A stretch of DNA of 64,000 nucleotides from Harmothoe impar. Taxonomy: Eukaryota; Annelida; Polychaeta; Phyllodocida; Polynoidae. Positions within the stretch are counted from its first letter, which is position 1. Each line of letters opens with the position of its first letter. Of this stretch, positions 44,297 through 53,678 are shown one piece after another. The notes beneath the pieces were generated by a model. The model worked only from the letters and a program-made list of their open reading frames with translations, was not told the DNA's origin and searched no databases. The translations under genes were made by a program, and so were the position numbers. The DNA lies in assembly GCA_947462335.1 (NCBI GenBank), contig OX381704.1, forward strand, positions 45,016,942 to 45,080,941, in the 5' to 3' direction.

Positions 44297-47176
44297 GTGG
44301 AGTCCATAATTTACCACTGCACATTTATTGTCACAGGTAGTATGAGGGAACTAGGGGTAGCCAAAGGACTAAGATTTTTACACTTAAACGCAAGAAGTTT
44401 AAAAGCTAATTATGCTTCAATTTGTACAGAAATAGTCCAAGCTAATCTAGAGGTCCTAAGTTTTTCAGAGTCGTGGTTGAAATGCGAAGACGACGAATGT
44501 GATTTTCAGTTTATGGGATATACCCGGTACCGGTTAGACAGACAGGTCCTTAAACCCAATGGCGAAATTAAGACTGGTGGTGGTGTATGTATTTATATTA
44601 AACACTATGTTACTCATGATTATAATTTCCTCCAGGATTTATGTGTGTCTGATGAACAGATGGAAATTCAAAACATTCTGATATGTAAGCCTATGATGAA
44701 GCAAATTTTGTTAGTTAATGTGTACCGTCCGCCTGATGGTGATAAACAAACATTCATTAATAATTTTGTCAAGCTCATGTCCAATGTAGAAGGCAGAGAT
44801 GACTATGAGGTTATCGTAATGGGTGATTTCAACTTTAATGTAAAGGAGGACGATGACCTTGTATCCCAGTTGTTAAATAAATTAAAACTACTCGGCTTAT
44901 CACAAGAAATAGATGAATCAACTAGAAAAAATGCCACCTTAGATCTAATATTCACAAACCTAAGGAGAAATTATTTAAAAACAGGAATACTAAATATCTA
45001 CATTTCGGACCATTTTCCTATTTACCTAATAAGAAAAAAAATACATTTCAAAATAGAAACAACCGAGATACAAGGTCGATCTTATATAAGGATGACTGAT
45101 GCACTCTTCAAACAAGAACTTGATGTGTATAATTGGGACTGGTTTAATGAATCAAATGATGTAGAAATTTGTTGGTCTATTTTACGTGATGCTATTATTT
45201 ATATTTTAGATAAACATTGTCCTCTACGCAAATTCACTGTTCCCAAGCATAGAGACCCATGGATGACGCAGGACACATATGAGTTTATAAGGGATAAAAA
45301 TCTCAAAGCCTCTATAGCGAGACAATCTGGTCTCGACATTGATTGGGAAATTGCCGACAAGGCAAAAAATGCTTCCAACAAAAAAGTAGACCGTATGAGA
45401 AAGTCCTATTTTAAGGATTTATTGGTTGAATATGAAAAGGACCACAAGAAATTTTGGAGAATATTAAATAGTTTAATCCCCGGTCAGCAAAATAAAAGGA
45501 AAAATATTTCGTTAGTTGACCAAAATACAGGTACTCAAATACCTGACGAGGGGACCGCAGACTTTATTAACCAATATTTCACCCAGATTGGTCCTGAGCT
45601 TGCTAAAGACTTACATGTACCTTGGCAGCAGTATGATGATAGATCGGTTAACCACATTGAACCTTTTAGTACCAATATTCTCGAAATTTCCAAATTAGCT
45701 CATGAAATAAATGTGAATAAGTCGTCTGCCATAGAAAATATTTCCTCTAAGATTTTGAAAATGGCTTTCATACACATGCCTGATAAACTAGTTAAAATAT
45801 TTAACCTTTCGTTCTCTCAAAACAAGGTACCCTCCTCTTGGAAAATCTCAAAAGTCACCCCTATACCAAAATCTGGAAATTTGAAGTCAGTTAACAACTA
45901 CAGACCAATTTCTTTATTACCCTTGCCCTGTAAACTCCTAGAAAAGGTTGTTCATAATAGAATATATGGTTTCCTTACTCGTGAGAAAATTCTTACTGAA
46001 GTTCAAGGAGGTTTCAGGGCTGGACATAGCACAATAGTCACGGTAGCCAAATTTACTGATGATATTAAAAGAGAATTAAATATTGCCAATAATACAATAG
46101 CTGCTTTTATAGATTTAAGGAAAGCCTTTGACACCGTAGACCACTCTGTTTTGCTTTTAAAAATTGACCATTATGGTATAAGATCTGACAACTACCACTG
46201 GTTCGAGAATTATCTGGAAGGAAGGTTTCAGACGGTCTTTGCTAACAACATGCTTTCTAGTAGGGCTGAGGTGGTCTGCGGTGTCCCCCAAGGATCAATT
46301 TTGGGTCCATTATTATTTTTGTTATATGTAAATGATGTCGTAAAATGTGTAAAAAATTGTAAATTAAAATTGTATGCTGACGATACTGTGATTTACATAG
46401 CTCATCATGATTTTGACCAGGCACAGCTCCTTCTCCAGCAAGATTTAGATTGTTATTTAACCTGGTGCCAGCAAAATAAACTGTCTGTTAACATTACTAA
46501 AACCAAATTAATGATTTTTGCTGCAAGCAAGCGCAAGCTAAATTCTCTTGATGTAAATTTAACTCTAGATAATGAGAAGCTGCAGGTAGTGCCTAGTTAT
46601 AAATACCTCGGTGTGATATTAGATCCCCTCTTGAACTATAACCTTCATTTAAAATATGTTACCAAGACTGTCGCATATAAGACATATAAACTTTGCCTCC
46701 TAAGACCCTTTTTTGACAAAAAAATTGCTATTCAGATTTTTAAAACGACAATTGTCCCTTACTTTGATTATGCGGATATCCTTTTCCTGACAACAGCAGA
46801 AGCCTATTTAAAACCACTCCAGTATGCCCAAAATCACTGTTTGAAAATTTGTTTAAAATACCCGCACCTAACTGATACCGAAATGGTCCATAGAGACGTA
46901 AAGGTTAATATGTTAAGCGATAGAAGACATGCTCACCTTTTGAATTATATGTATGTACGAGCCCATTGCTCAAAATATAGTGACACTAGAATAAGACCTA
47001 CTAGAGCTTTTACAGCACCTATGTGTAGGGTGATCCATGCAAATGGTCTAGCTTATGAAAACAGTGTCTTTGGGGCAACGAGCTGGAATGGCTTGACCAC
47101 CTTACGTAGAAGTGCAGAGACAGTAGAAATATTCAAAAGGGAAACTGAGCTTTGGCTAGTCTCTCAATTGCCGTGA
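44297..47176 (+). CDS. LINE-A ORF2: APE endonuclease and reverse transcriptase, 959 codons
   Basis: The protein nicks target DNA and copies the element RNA (target-primed reverse transcription). The first ATG of the frame is 44,297, but similarity to LINE-B begins only at about 44,337, so ATG 44,342 (MRELG) is the more likely start. Endonuclease motifs: HLNARSL, FSESWL (catalytic Glu, about residue 58), VYRPPDG, MGDFNFN (about 176) and SDHFPI (about 238). RT motifs: NYRPISLLPLPCKLLEKV, AAFIDLRKAFDTVDHS, GVPQGSILGPLLFLLYVND, YADDTV (about 693) and YKYLGVILD. All catalytic residues are present and the frame is uninterrupted, so the copy may be young. No RNase H domain is seen. A splice-acceptor-like TGTCACAG lies directly before the region of similarity. 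Confidence 0.95.
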   Translation: MESIIYHCTFIVTGSMRELGVAKGLRFLHLNARSLKANYASICTEIVQANLEVLSFSESWLKCEDDECDFQFMGYTRYRLDRQVLKPNGEIKTGGGVCIYIKHYVTHDYNFLQDLCVSDEQMEIQNILICKPMMKQILLVNVYRPPDGDKQTFINNFVKLMSNVEGRDDYEVIVMGDFNFNVKEDDDLVSQLLNKLKLLGLSQEIDESTRKNATLDLIFTNLRRNYLKTGILNIYISDHFPIYLIRKKIHFKIETTEIQGRSYIRMTDALFKQELDVYNWDWFNESNDVEICWSILRDAIIYILDKHCPLRKFTVPKHRDPWMTQDTYEFIRDKNLKASIARQSGLDIDWEIADKAKNASNKKVDRMRKSYFKDLLVEYEKDHKKFWRILNSLIPGQQNKRKNISLVDQNTGTQIPDEGTADFINQYFTQIGPELAKDLHVPWQQYDDRSVNHIEPFSTNILEISKLAHEINVNKSSAIENISSKILKMAFIHMPDKLVKIFNLSFSQNKVPSSWKISKVTPIPKSGNLKSVNNYRPISLLPLPCKLLEKVVHNRIYGFLTREKILTEVQGGFRAGHSTIVTVAKFTDDIKRELNIANNTIAAFIDLRKAFDTVDHSVLLLKIDHYGIRSDNYHWFENYLEGRFQTVFANNMLSSRAEVVCGVPQGSILGPLLFLLYVNDVVKCVKNCKLKLYADDTVIYIAHHDFDQAQLLLQQDLDCYLTWCQQNKLSVNITKTKLMIFAASKRKLNSLDVNLTLDNEKLQVVPSYKYLGVILDPLLNYNLHLKYVTKTVAYKTYKLCLLRPFFDKKIAIQIFKTTIVPYFDYADILFLTTAEAYLKPLQYAQNHCLKICLKYPHLTDTEMVHRDVKVNMLSDRRHAHLLNYMYVRAHCSKYSDTRIRPTRAFTAPMCRVIHANGLAYENSVFGATSWNGLTTLRRSAETVEIFKRETELWLVSQLP

Positions 47177-48850
47177 GGTGGTTGTGGCCCTACTAGTTCG
47201 TTAGTCAGAAATTTTTTTCTCCGCCCCCCCCTTAAAATCTACCTAATAAATGCCAGAGACGTAACCTCACCTATACTCCATCTCTCCTCTGATCTATACA
47301 ATTTTCCTATATTAACAGTCATATAAATAAATATATACTCGACACTACTTTCTTGTAATACCCTTCTCCTTTATTTATTAATTCCTCATATACATTCTTT
47401 TTTTGTGTCGGTACCCGATCATTCGATTTATTACTAGGTTTATCCCGAAGTATCAACCCTTAACACTGTAACTACAGTGGGGATGAAGGATAATACCAGT
47501 CTTTATGCTGTTAAAACATTTATTATCTTATGATACACAAATGCATAATCGCTGTCGAGCCATGTGAAGGACTTATAGAGGTTATTATATGTTAAACTAC
47601 CGGTAGGATCCTATGGGGGCATTTGCCTGGGTGGGATCCTACCGGTACTGACCTTACTATACTGTCTATGCCAACATCCAAGGAAATATGATTATGTACG
47701 ACGCACATGGATTATAGCAAATAAAGATATTTCAAACCAAAAAATAATCATCAAATCTCACTAGGTAGTCCAGTTCTGCCATGACAGGGGGCGGGGGGGG
47801 GGGGAATCAATTCAGTGTTTTTTCTTGTGATGTGCATAAGTTCTTGTTACTGCTTCACAGTTGACCGACATCCAGACTATATCTATTCGAGCTGGGAAAG
47901 TTAGGTAAAACACCTGAGGAATGTCTCCAAAGTTATTTACCCCATGGAAAGTTGAGACCAGAAACACCATTTCTCTATGTAAGGCACCTCTGATAATCTC
48001 AACTCACTCTCATGAGATGACAGAAAAATACCATTTGGAGAATGAACACACAATGATGAATGTCCAAACTAAAGATGCATCTATAGACTTGGCAATTGTG
48101 TAATGGTCATTTGTCTAGTGAATCATGATCCAAACTTCTTATCTCCATCAGGTAAAGGGGGATGGAGACATAAATCACAGGGATATAGAGGAAAACAAAC
48201 TTAGCTTAAGAATGAATGAGATAACTGCAGTTGCAAAATAAAATATGTGGCCAGTATTCCATGACCAATTTTACTAAGGTGACAACCCACCCACTAGTTA
48301 CCCATACCAACAACCTAAATATGTGTAGAGGCAAGGGAAAAGGATACTCCAAGGAAAAAGACAACTTTAAAATTGACGTCATAAGCTTTCCAGTGATATA
48401 TTACGCTTGAAGATATCAATTCTAGTTTTTGAAGAATGGTTTCATGAATATGTGTGGGCATTGCCCTATCAAAATGCCCAATAAGCTCCAAGTCTCATAT
48501 TTTCCCAGATATCCCTATCTAATTAGCATAATGATGATAATGAGAAAATTTCATACATTTTCATTCTTTTAGTCATAAAATTTGATCTAGGAATGGTAAT
48601 TTTATTCTGTTTTGACCATAGTGACCCCCATGAATCATTCTGTCAAGGTCTATCTTTAATTTTTCTATTTGGAATGAAAATCATGTTTCCATGGCAACAC
48701 ATAACAATAACCATTTAGGCCTTAAAACGTTTTTATATTCCAAATATAGAGGCTTTTCACCAGAAATGGAATGTTTTGTGTATTCCCATTTTTTCTACAG
48801 AAAAAAGTACTCTGGAGCAATTTTTACCCTTTTTCTTTAATCTAAGGCCA
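47177..48850. other. LINE-A 3' UTR and following non-coding sequence
   Basis: To about 47,745 this is LINE-A 3' UTR. After it come a G run at about 47,787 and A/T-rich sequence without a gene. A perfect X-box, GTTTCCATGGCAAC, lies at 48,685-48,698. Confidence 0.5.
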
Positions 48851-50373
48851 TACCCTAGTAGCAAGCACACTGTGGCCCGGACGGGGCCAGACTATGTTTG
48901 CAAGTGTGGCCCGGAGTGGGATAATCGACGGGCTCCCGTCGGTTTAGGGCACTGGGCTTTGGTCTGGCCCAGTGCGGGTTGCCCATGTTGGGCACAGATC
49001 AGGTTTTAGACGGGCTGAAAGTGGGTTCAGATCAGTTTTTGGATGGGTTGAAAGTGGGCTCAGATCAGTTTTTGGACGGGCTAGCTAATTTGGTGCCACA
49101 GCACCGCCTGATAACTATGGGTTTTTAGAATCTATTCAATCATTCCCAATGATTTCTTGTATTTGTTGAACCAGATATCCTAGGTCCTGCTAATCAACCC
49201 AAGGCATAATCATAGTCTTCCTACCCAATAATGGAAGTATCAAGCAGGCCTATTATCATCAGGTTTGAGCCACATGCAGCATGCACGCACGGGTTAGCTC
49301 TCCCAAGTGACAGGACAGACGTTCAGAGCGTTATCTTAATAAGACTTTTAAGACAGTCTGAATAGTCTTAACTTTAGTAGAGGCCGCTTATGTCATTAAA
49401 AATAAATAATATTTTGAAAGTATTACTATTACGACTAGTATGTAATGGGGGGCTCTGCCCCCCAACCCCCGTTTCTTTTTCTTCTTTTTCTTCTTTTTCT
49501 TCTATTAGAGACATCCTGAGTTCCTCTGAGCTGGTTGCTGGCTTGAAATGATTTATTTTTAATGATAAGAGCGGCCCTGGGTAAGACACTGAATTAAGAC
49601 TTTAAGATGTCTTATTAAGATAACGCTCTGAACGTCTGTCCTCTCACTTGGGAGAGCTATCCAGTTTTTGCATGCAGCATAGACAACTGTCTAGGGTGTA
49701 CATTGGCCTTCAAACCCATAGTTCATACCCACATGGAGCATATGAGACTGTGTTAAGCAAATTGTAATGCCAAAGAAATAGTGTCTACAATGGATAGCTG
49801 CTTGGAGAACCTTCTTTTCATCATTTAAATATATATAGTCTACCTTATTTCCAAACTGTGAGAACATCTGTTTATTGTTTCCTATTCTACAGCACTTTAA
49901 CCTTTTCTTGTATTATTGGATGAAATCAATTTCATCGGTCTTTGTTGGAAAACTCTATATTTTGTTTAGTAGTGACATCTGGTGCAACTGATCAGAACCA
50001 GTAGATCAGTTTGCCCTGTCCAAACCCAACCTCAGTCCACATCAGACAGCCCGCTTTGAAACTGATATGAGCCTAAAATGGGGAGCTCGATCGGGGCCAC
50101 ACTTAAGCCCAGCCATCTGCCCAAGGTGAAACCAAAACGGGCAGCCCACTTTGAAACTGATCTGAGCCCAAATCAGGAAGTCCACTTTGAAACTGATCTG
50201 AGCCCAAAACAGGAAGCCCGATTGGGGCCACACTTCAGCCCAGCCATCTGGCCAACATGAAACCAAAACGGGCAGCCCACTTTGAAACTGATCTGAGCCC
50301 AAGTCTGGCAACCCACTTTGAAACTGATCTGAGCCCAAAGCGAATTGGCCCTGTGCGGGCTCGCTACTAGGGT
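48851..50373. mobile_element. 1.5-kb TIR element with subterminal inverted repeats
   Basis: The left end is TACCCTAGTAGCAAGC and the right end GCTCGCTACTAGGGTA, with TA at both outer edges. Inside, the left arm has repeats of GGGCTCAGATCAGTTTTTGG (48,970-49,085). The right arm has their reverse complements, GAAACTGATCTGAGCCCAAA, repeated several times at 50,050-50,340. A second inverted-repeat element (49,296-49,658) is nested inside. No transposase is recognised, so it is non-autonomous. The tip resembles that of the element at 22,109. Confidence 0.75.
49296..49658. mobile_element. Nested 363-bp element with about 50-bp inverted repeats
   Basis: The left arm begins AGCTCTCCCAAGTGACAGGA and continues through GACGTTCAGAGCGTTATCTT. 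The right arm is its reverse complement ending GGAGAGCT, with about one mismatch in 50 bases. The interior has a GGGGGGCTCTGCCCCCC hairpin and CTTCTTTTT repeats. It lies inside the 48,851-50,373 element. Confidence 0.75.
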
Positions 50374-50506
50374 AGTGGCGCCCCCCTGGTGGCAAAAATC
50401 GGAACTAATCCCTCACGGAGTATCCTTTCTGCTTGGCTGCTCACATATTTTACATCCAGGTCATTATACCTTCACTGTGCCCAATAAAAGACAGTCATCT
50501 ACAATA

Positions 50507-50810
50507 AAGGAGTGTACATTTTTTAGTTACAGGGGGTGTGTAAAAAATCCAGACCTTTCCAGTGAGAGGCATAAAAGATTCTGACCCGTCTTGGGGGAGG
50601 GGGGCATAAAAAAAGTATGCTCCTTTTTAGCAAGAACTCCTAGGTGCTACTATAGTTTGGGTAGGGCGGACATTTTGAGATGCCTTCAGCAAGGGGGGGG
50701 GCTGCAAAATATTCCACACACTCTTTAATGGGGATGGGCATAAAATAATTCCGCGCCTCCATGCAAGATTTCACCACCCTCCACCATTATTAATCAATGA
50801 ACACTCCCTA
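50507..50810. mobile_element. MITE of the AGGGAGTGTTCAT family, copy 3
   Basis: The left end AAAGGAGTGTACATTTTTTA and the right end ATCAATGAACACTCCCT match the family, with more divergence than copies 1 and 2. Inside are G-rich blocks with GCATAAAAGATTCTGACC and GGCATAAAATAATTCCGC. LINE-B begins immediately downstream. Confidence 0.65.
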
Positions 50811-51009
50811 TTTTCAAAATCTGAAGTATGAGTTGGGGCAATGGCGGCACAGGGCTAGACGCGGGGGAGACGGGCGAGGGATATTTTCAACAATTCTGAC
50901 GTGAAAACTTGAAGCCAGCGACTACGACTCGCGACAGAGTTGGGCATAAGGTCCATATACAACTACTGACGCAGAATTATTGAAGAATTATCGCCATTTT
51001 GGCCACATT

Positions 51010-52731
51010 ATGGCGAGTGGAAAAAAGAAGGACGACTTGCTGCCGGCTGGCTCGGACATGGACGAGGTCATAAGGGCTGTCAATGCCCTGGGAAGGCGAA
51101 TGACAACGCAGGAAAAAGCCTCAAAAGGTATGTTGGACTCCATAGACACGATTAAAACTACCCTGGGGACGATCCAACAAGGAGCCACAGAAGCCACATC
51201 TGCCATGGAAGCCATTAGAACGTCACTGCAAACCAACACGAACGACATAGCAGGTCTGTCAAAGGCCGCAAACGCGAATGTGACAGCGCTTGACAGAATG
51301 GCGGAGACAGCCATGGCGCAAACTAGAATGCTCACCCGACACAGCGACAGGTTTGAAAAACAAGACAGAGACGCCCAGAGGAGGACTTTAATTATTGAGG
51401 GTCTGAAAGAAATGGTTCCAGATGATTTGATGGTAGTCATAGGAAACCTCTTCAAGGATATCTGTGTTAATTTTGGGACTGAAAAGGTTCTAAGTGTCGA
51501 GCGTACAGGCCCCATATTCAGGCAGCGGCAACCCCGAGCGCCGGGAAACCGACAGGGTGTAAACAACAACAACAATGGCCGCCAGCAGAAAAAACGCCAC
51601 CGTCCGGTAAAGCTGGTCCTGATAGATGACTCCACCAAGCCTGAGATTATGAAGTCGCTCAAACATCTGAAACCCTTGGACGATTGGTTTAACGTGTCTA
51701 TAGGAGACGAGCTGTCAGAGCAGGAGCACAGGGAGTACATGGATCTTCGCTCAATGTTTTTCTTGGCGCGTGATAACAACCTCAATGCCCAACTAAGACA
51801 GCGTATGGTCATCATAGAGAAGAAGCAGTACTACCACTCCCAGCTGAATGCTATGCCCCAGCCCTACCTGACGATGGAAAACGCCACCACAGCAAAAACC
51901 CCCGACGGTATCATGTTCAGATCGGCTCACAACCGTCTGTCCAACCTATTTCCAGTAGACATTCAGGTGGGAGACACAATATTCAATTCAGTAGAACAAG
52001 CCTTTCAGTATGAAAGAGCACGGGAATGTGGATATTATAAAGTGGCGACTACAATTCTGAGTCTTGATGACCCCTTCCAGATCATGGAGCAAGGAAAAAA
52101 GGTCAAAGACACACAAAACTGGGCTAAAAAAGCTGAGTCTAGTCTACTGAAATATAACAGGATCAAGTTTGGCCAGCAGAACCTGATGAGAGATCACCTG
52201 AAGTTCGCCAAAGGTCATCTGTATGAAGCCTCTTTCCACCCTGTGTGGGGGTGTCAACTCCACCTGGGACTGGCTCAGTACTGTGTACAAGGTGAAACCC
52301 CGGGTGCCAACCTATTTGGCAAGATGCTGGAAAAACTCCGTGAAGAGCTCATCCAGGAAGATGACTCTGAAGATGATGAAGAGGGTGATGACGATGACGA
52401 TGGCAAAGATGGTGATGACGATGGTGATGACGATGAAAATCCCACAGAAGGAGAACAGGGTCAAGAAAGCATCAGTGAAGATGAGACAGTAGCAGAAGTG
52501 GTTGAGAGTGAACATGAGGACAATGTCCCAGCACAAGCTGATCCTACACCACAGACCCCTGCGACACCTCCTCCAGCAGTAGCAGATCCACAGCCCCTAC
52601 CTCAACGTGATAAACCAACCAAGACGCGTCCTAACACCAAGGCTCCCAACAAGAAAAAGACTGTCACTACCGACGAGAACCAGCGAGCACTCAGAGATAG
52701 AATCCAGAGATCCCCTGTCACTAACGTATGA
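51010..52731 (+). CDS. LINE-B ORF1: coiled coil, RRM-like domain, NADAR domain, acidic/basic tail
   Basis: 573 residues from ATG 51,010 (ATTATGGCGAGTGG). The N-terminal helix-rich region (about 15-115) has a coiled-coil pattern. An RRM-like domain starts at RRTLIIEGL (about residue 128), with an Asn/Gln-rich loop and HRPVKLVLIDDSTKPEIMKS. The NADAR (YbiA/DUF1768) domain spans about residues 294-445: TPDGIMFRSAHNRLSNLF, FNSVEQAFQYERA with conserved Glu 329, LYEASFHPVWGCQLHLGLA with the WG motif at Trp 413, and LFGKMLEKLRE. The tail is strongly acidic (runs of Asp/Glu about 450-510), then Pro-rich and Lys/Arg-rich. Known NADAR enzymes cleave N-glycosidic bonds (YbiA) or remove ADP-ribose from guanine (DarG1 type). 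The coiled coil plus RRM suggests the usual ORF1 RNA-binding trimer; what NADAR adds is unknown. A phase-1 donor (TCAAAAG|GTATGT) lies at 51,127. Confidence 0.88.
   Translation: MASGKKKDDLLPAGSDMDEVIRAVNALGRRMTTQEKASKGMLDSIDTIKTTLGTIQQGATEATSAMEAIRTSLQTNTNDIAGLSKAANANVTALDRMAETAMAQTRMLTRHSDRFEKQDRDAQRRTLIIEGLKEMVPDDLMVVIGNLFKDICVNFGTEKVLSVERTGPIFRQRQPRAPGNRQGVNNNNNGRQQKKRHRPVKLVLIDDSTKPEIMKSLKHLKPLDDWFNVSIGDELSEQEHREYMDLRSMFFLARDNNLNAQLRQRMVIIEKKQYYHSQLNAMPQPYLTMENATTAKTPDGIMFRSAHNRLSNLFPVDIQVGDTIFNSVEQAFQYERARECGYYKVATTILSLDDPFQIMEQGKKVKDTQNWAKKAESSLLKYNRIKFGQQNLMRDHLKFAKGHLYEASFHPVWGCQLHLGLAQYCVQGETPGANLFGKMLEKLREELIQEDDSEDDEEGDDDDDGKDGDDDGDDDENPTEGEQGQESISEDETVAEVVESEHEDNVPAQADPTPQTPATPPPAVADPQPLPQRDKPTKTRPNTKAPNKKKTVTTDENQRALRDRIQRSPVTNV
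51127..51128 (+). promoter_or_regulatory. Strong 5' splice-site consensus inside LINE-B ORF1
   Basis: TCAAAAG|GTATGT lies in codon phase 1 (Gly codon split after its first base). The acceptor before ORF2 (CTACCACAG|GC, 53,678/53,679) is also phase 1, so splicing would join the ORF1 N-terminus to ORF2 in frame. Confidence 0.3.
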
Positions 52732-53065
52732 CGACATGTAGCAGGCTGATTTGGTATGAAATTACCCTGAACAGTGCATTTTTTACATGAATTTACCCAC
52801 TTCGATTCTAATATAGCAACATACATATACAACTGACTGTCATCACGATACTAGGTCTAACTTATTTATTTTTATAAACTGTTTTTTCACAACTACCTCA
52901 ATATGTAAACTTGAACCTTATTGTACTTACCTGTATTCAAACTGGATCTTATCATTCAATAGATGGGTTACCATTTGGTAAGAAAGTGTGGTATGTGTGT
53001 GTATGTGTGTGTAAAAATACTGCGATCTATGTACTTACCGGTACACACAAAAGGCATCTCAGTTT

Positions 53066-53345
53066 TTAAATAGTTTGTCACTACCCGGTATAAAAAAAAA
53101 AAAAAAAATAAAATGTATTATGCGTGTGCTTTAAACTCTTTAATCAGTGTGCCTACAGGTGCTCGTAATAATGTCTCTTGTCTCTTGTATTTACATTCGA
53201 AGGCAACTTAATTATTAAATAGATTGTCACCACCCGGTACAAAACGTGTATTATGCGTGTGCTCTAAACTTTATAATTGGTGTGCCTACCGGTACTCGTA
53301 ATAATGTCTCTTGCATTTATATTTTTCTACAATTTCTCAATAGAG
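53066..53345 (+). repeat. 149-bp tandem repeat in the LINE-B inter-ORF spacer
   Basis: TTAAATAGTTTGTCACTACC at 53,066 and TTAAATAGATTGTCACCACC at 53,215 begin two units that share CGTAATAATGTCTCTTG. A third, degenerate unit follows (CTACCGGTACTCA near 53,400). The first unit contains a poly-A run. Confidence 0.7.
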
Positions 53346-53678
53346 TCTGTTAACACGTGTATTAAATGTATGCTACACACACTGCCATAAACTAAGTCTA
53401 CCGGTACTCAACATCTTTATATTATTATGTATAAGTATTAAGTAAAGTATCAAAGCGTGACAATCTGGTGTTATTACAATGTGGAGATATCCCTCTGAGC
53501 ATTCTTCTCTTAGTTTATGCCCAGAATCATCACACATGGGAAGCCACAAGTGCAGTAATCCTATGTGGGGGGGAGGGGGGGAGGGGGGGTATTATTTTTT
53601 TGACGTTTTGTCATTTTTTTTCTTTTTTTCAATCGGTCTATACATGTTTTGTGATGCTGATATAAATCTCTACCACAG

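Larger units (their letters stand above)
42190..47745 (+). mobile_element. LINE-A: full-length two-ORF non-LTR retrotransposon with NADAR ORF1
   Basis: It contains, in order, a short 5' leader, ORF1 (from 42,336, broken by one frameshift in a C15 run), a 395-bp inter-ORF spacer and ORF2 (to 47,176). A 3' UTR with AATAAA at 47,720 ends in CCAAAAAATAATCATC. The 5' boundary is approximate. ORF2 places it in the CR1/L2/Jockey-like group of APE-type LINEs. The 3' end shares AAATAAAGATA with LINE-B. Confidence 0.88.

Noticed and set aside
50988..51815. Long minus-strand frame of 275 codons
   Set aside because: It lies entirely opposite LINE-B ORF1, whose protein is clearly recognisable. The minus-strand frame has shadow-like composition and no domain.
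52726..52731. Splice donor at the very end of LINE-B ORF1 (AAC|GTATGA)
   Set aside because: Codon phase is 0, while the acceptor before ORF2 needs phase 1, so the product would be out of frame.
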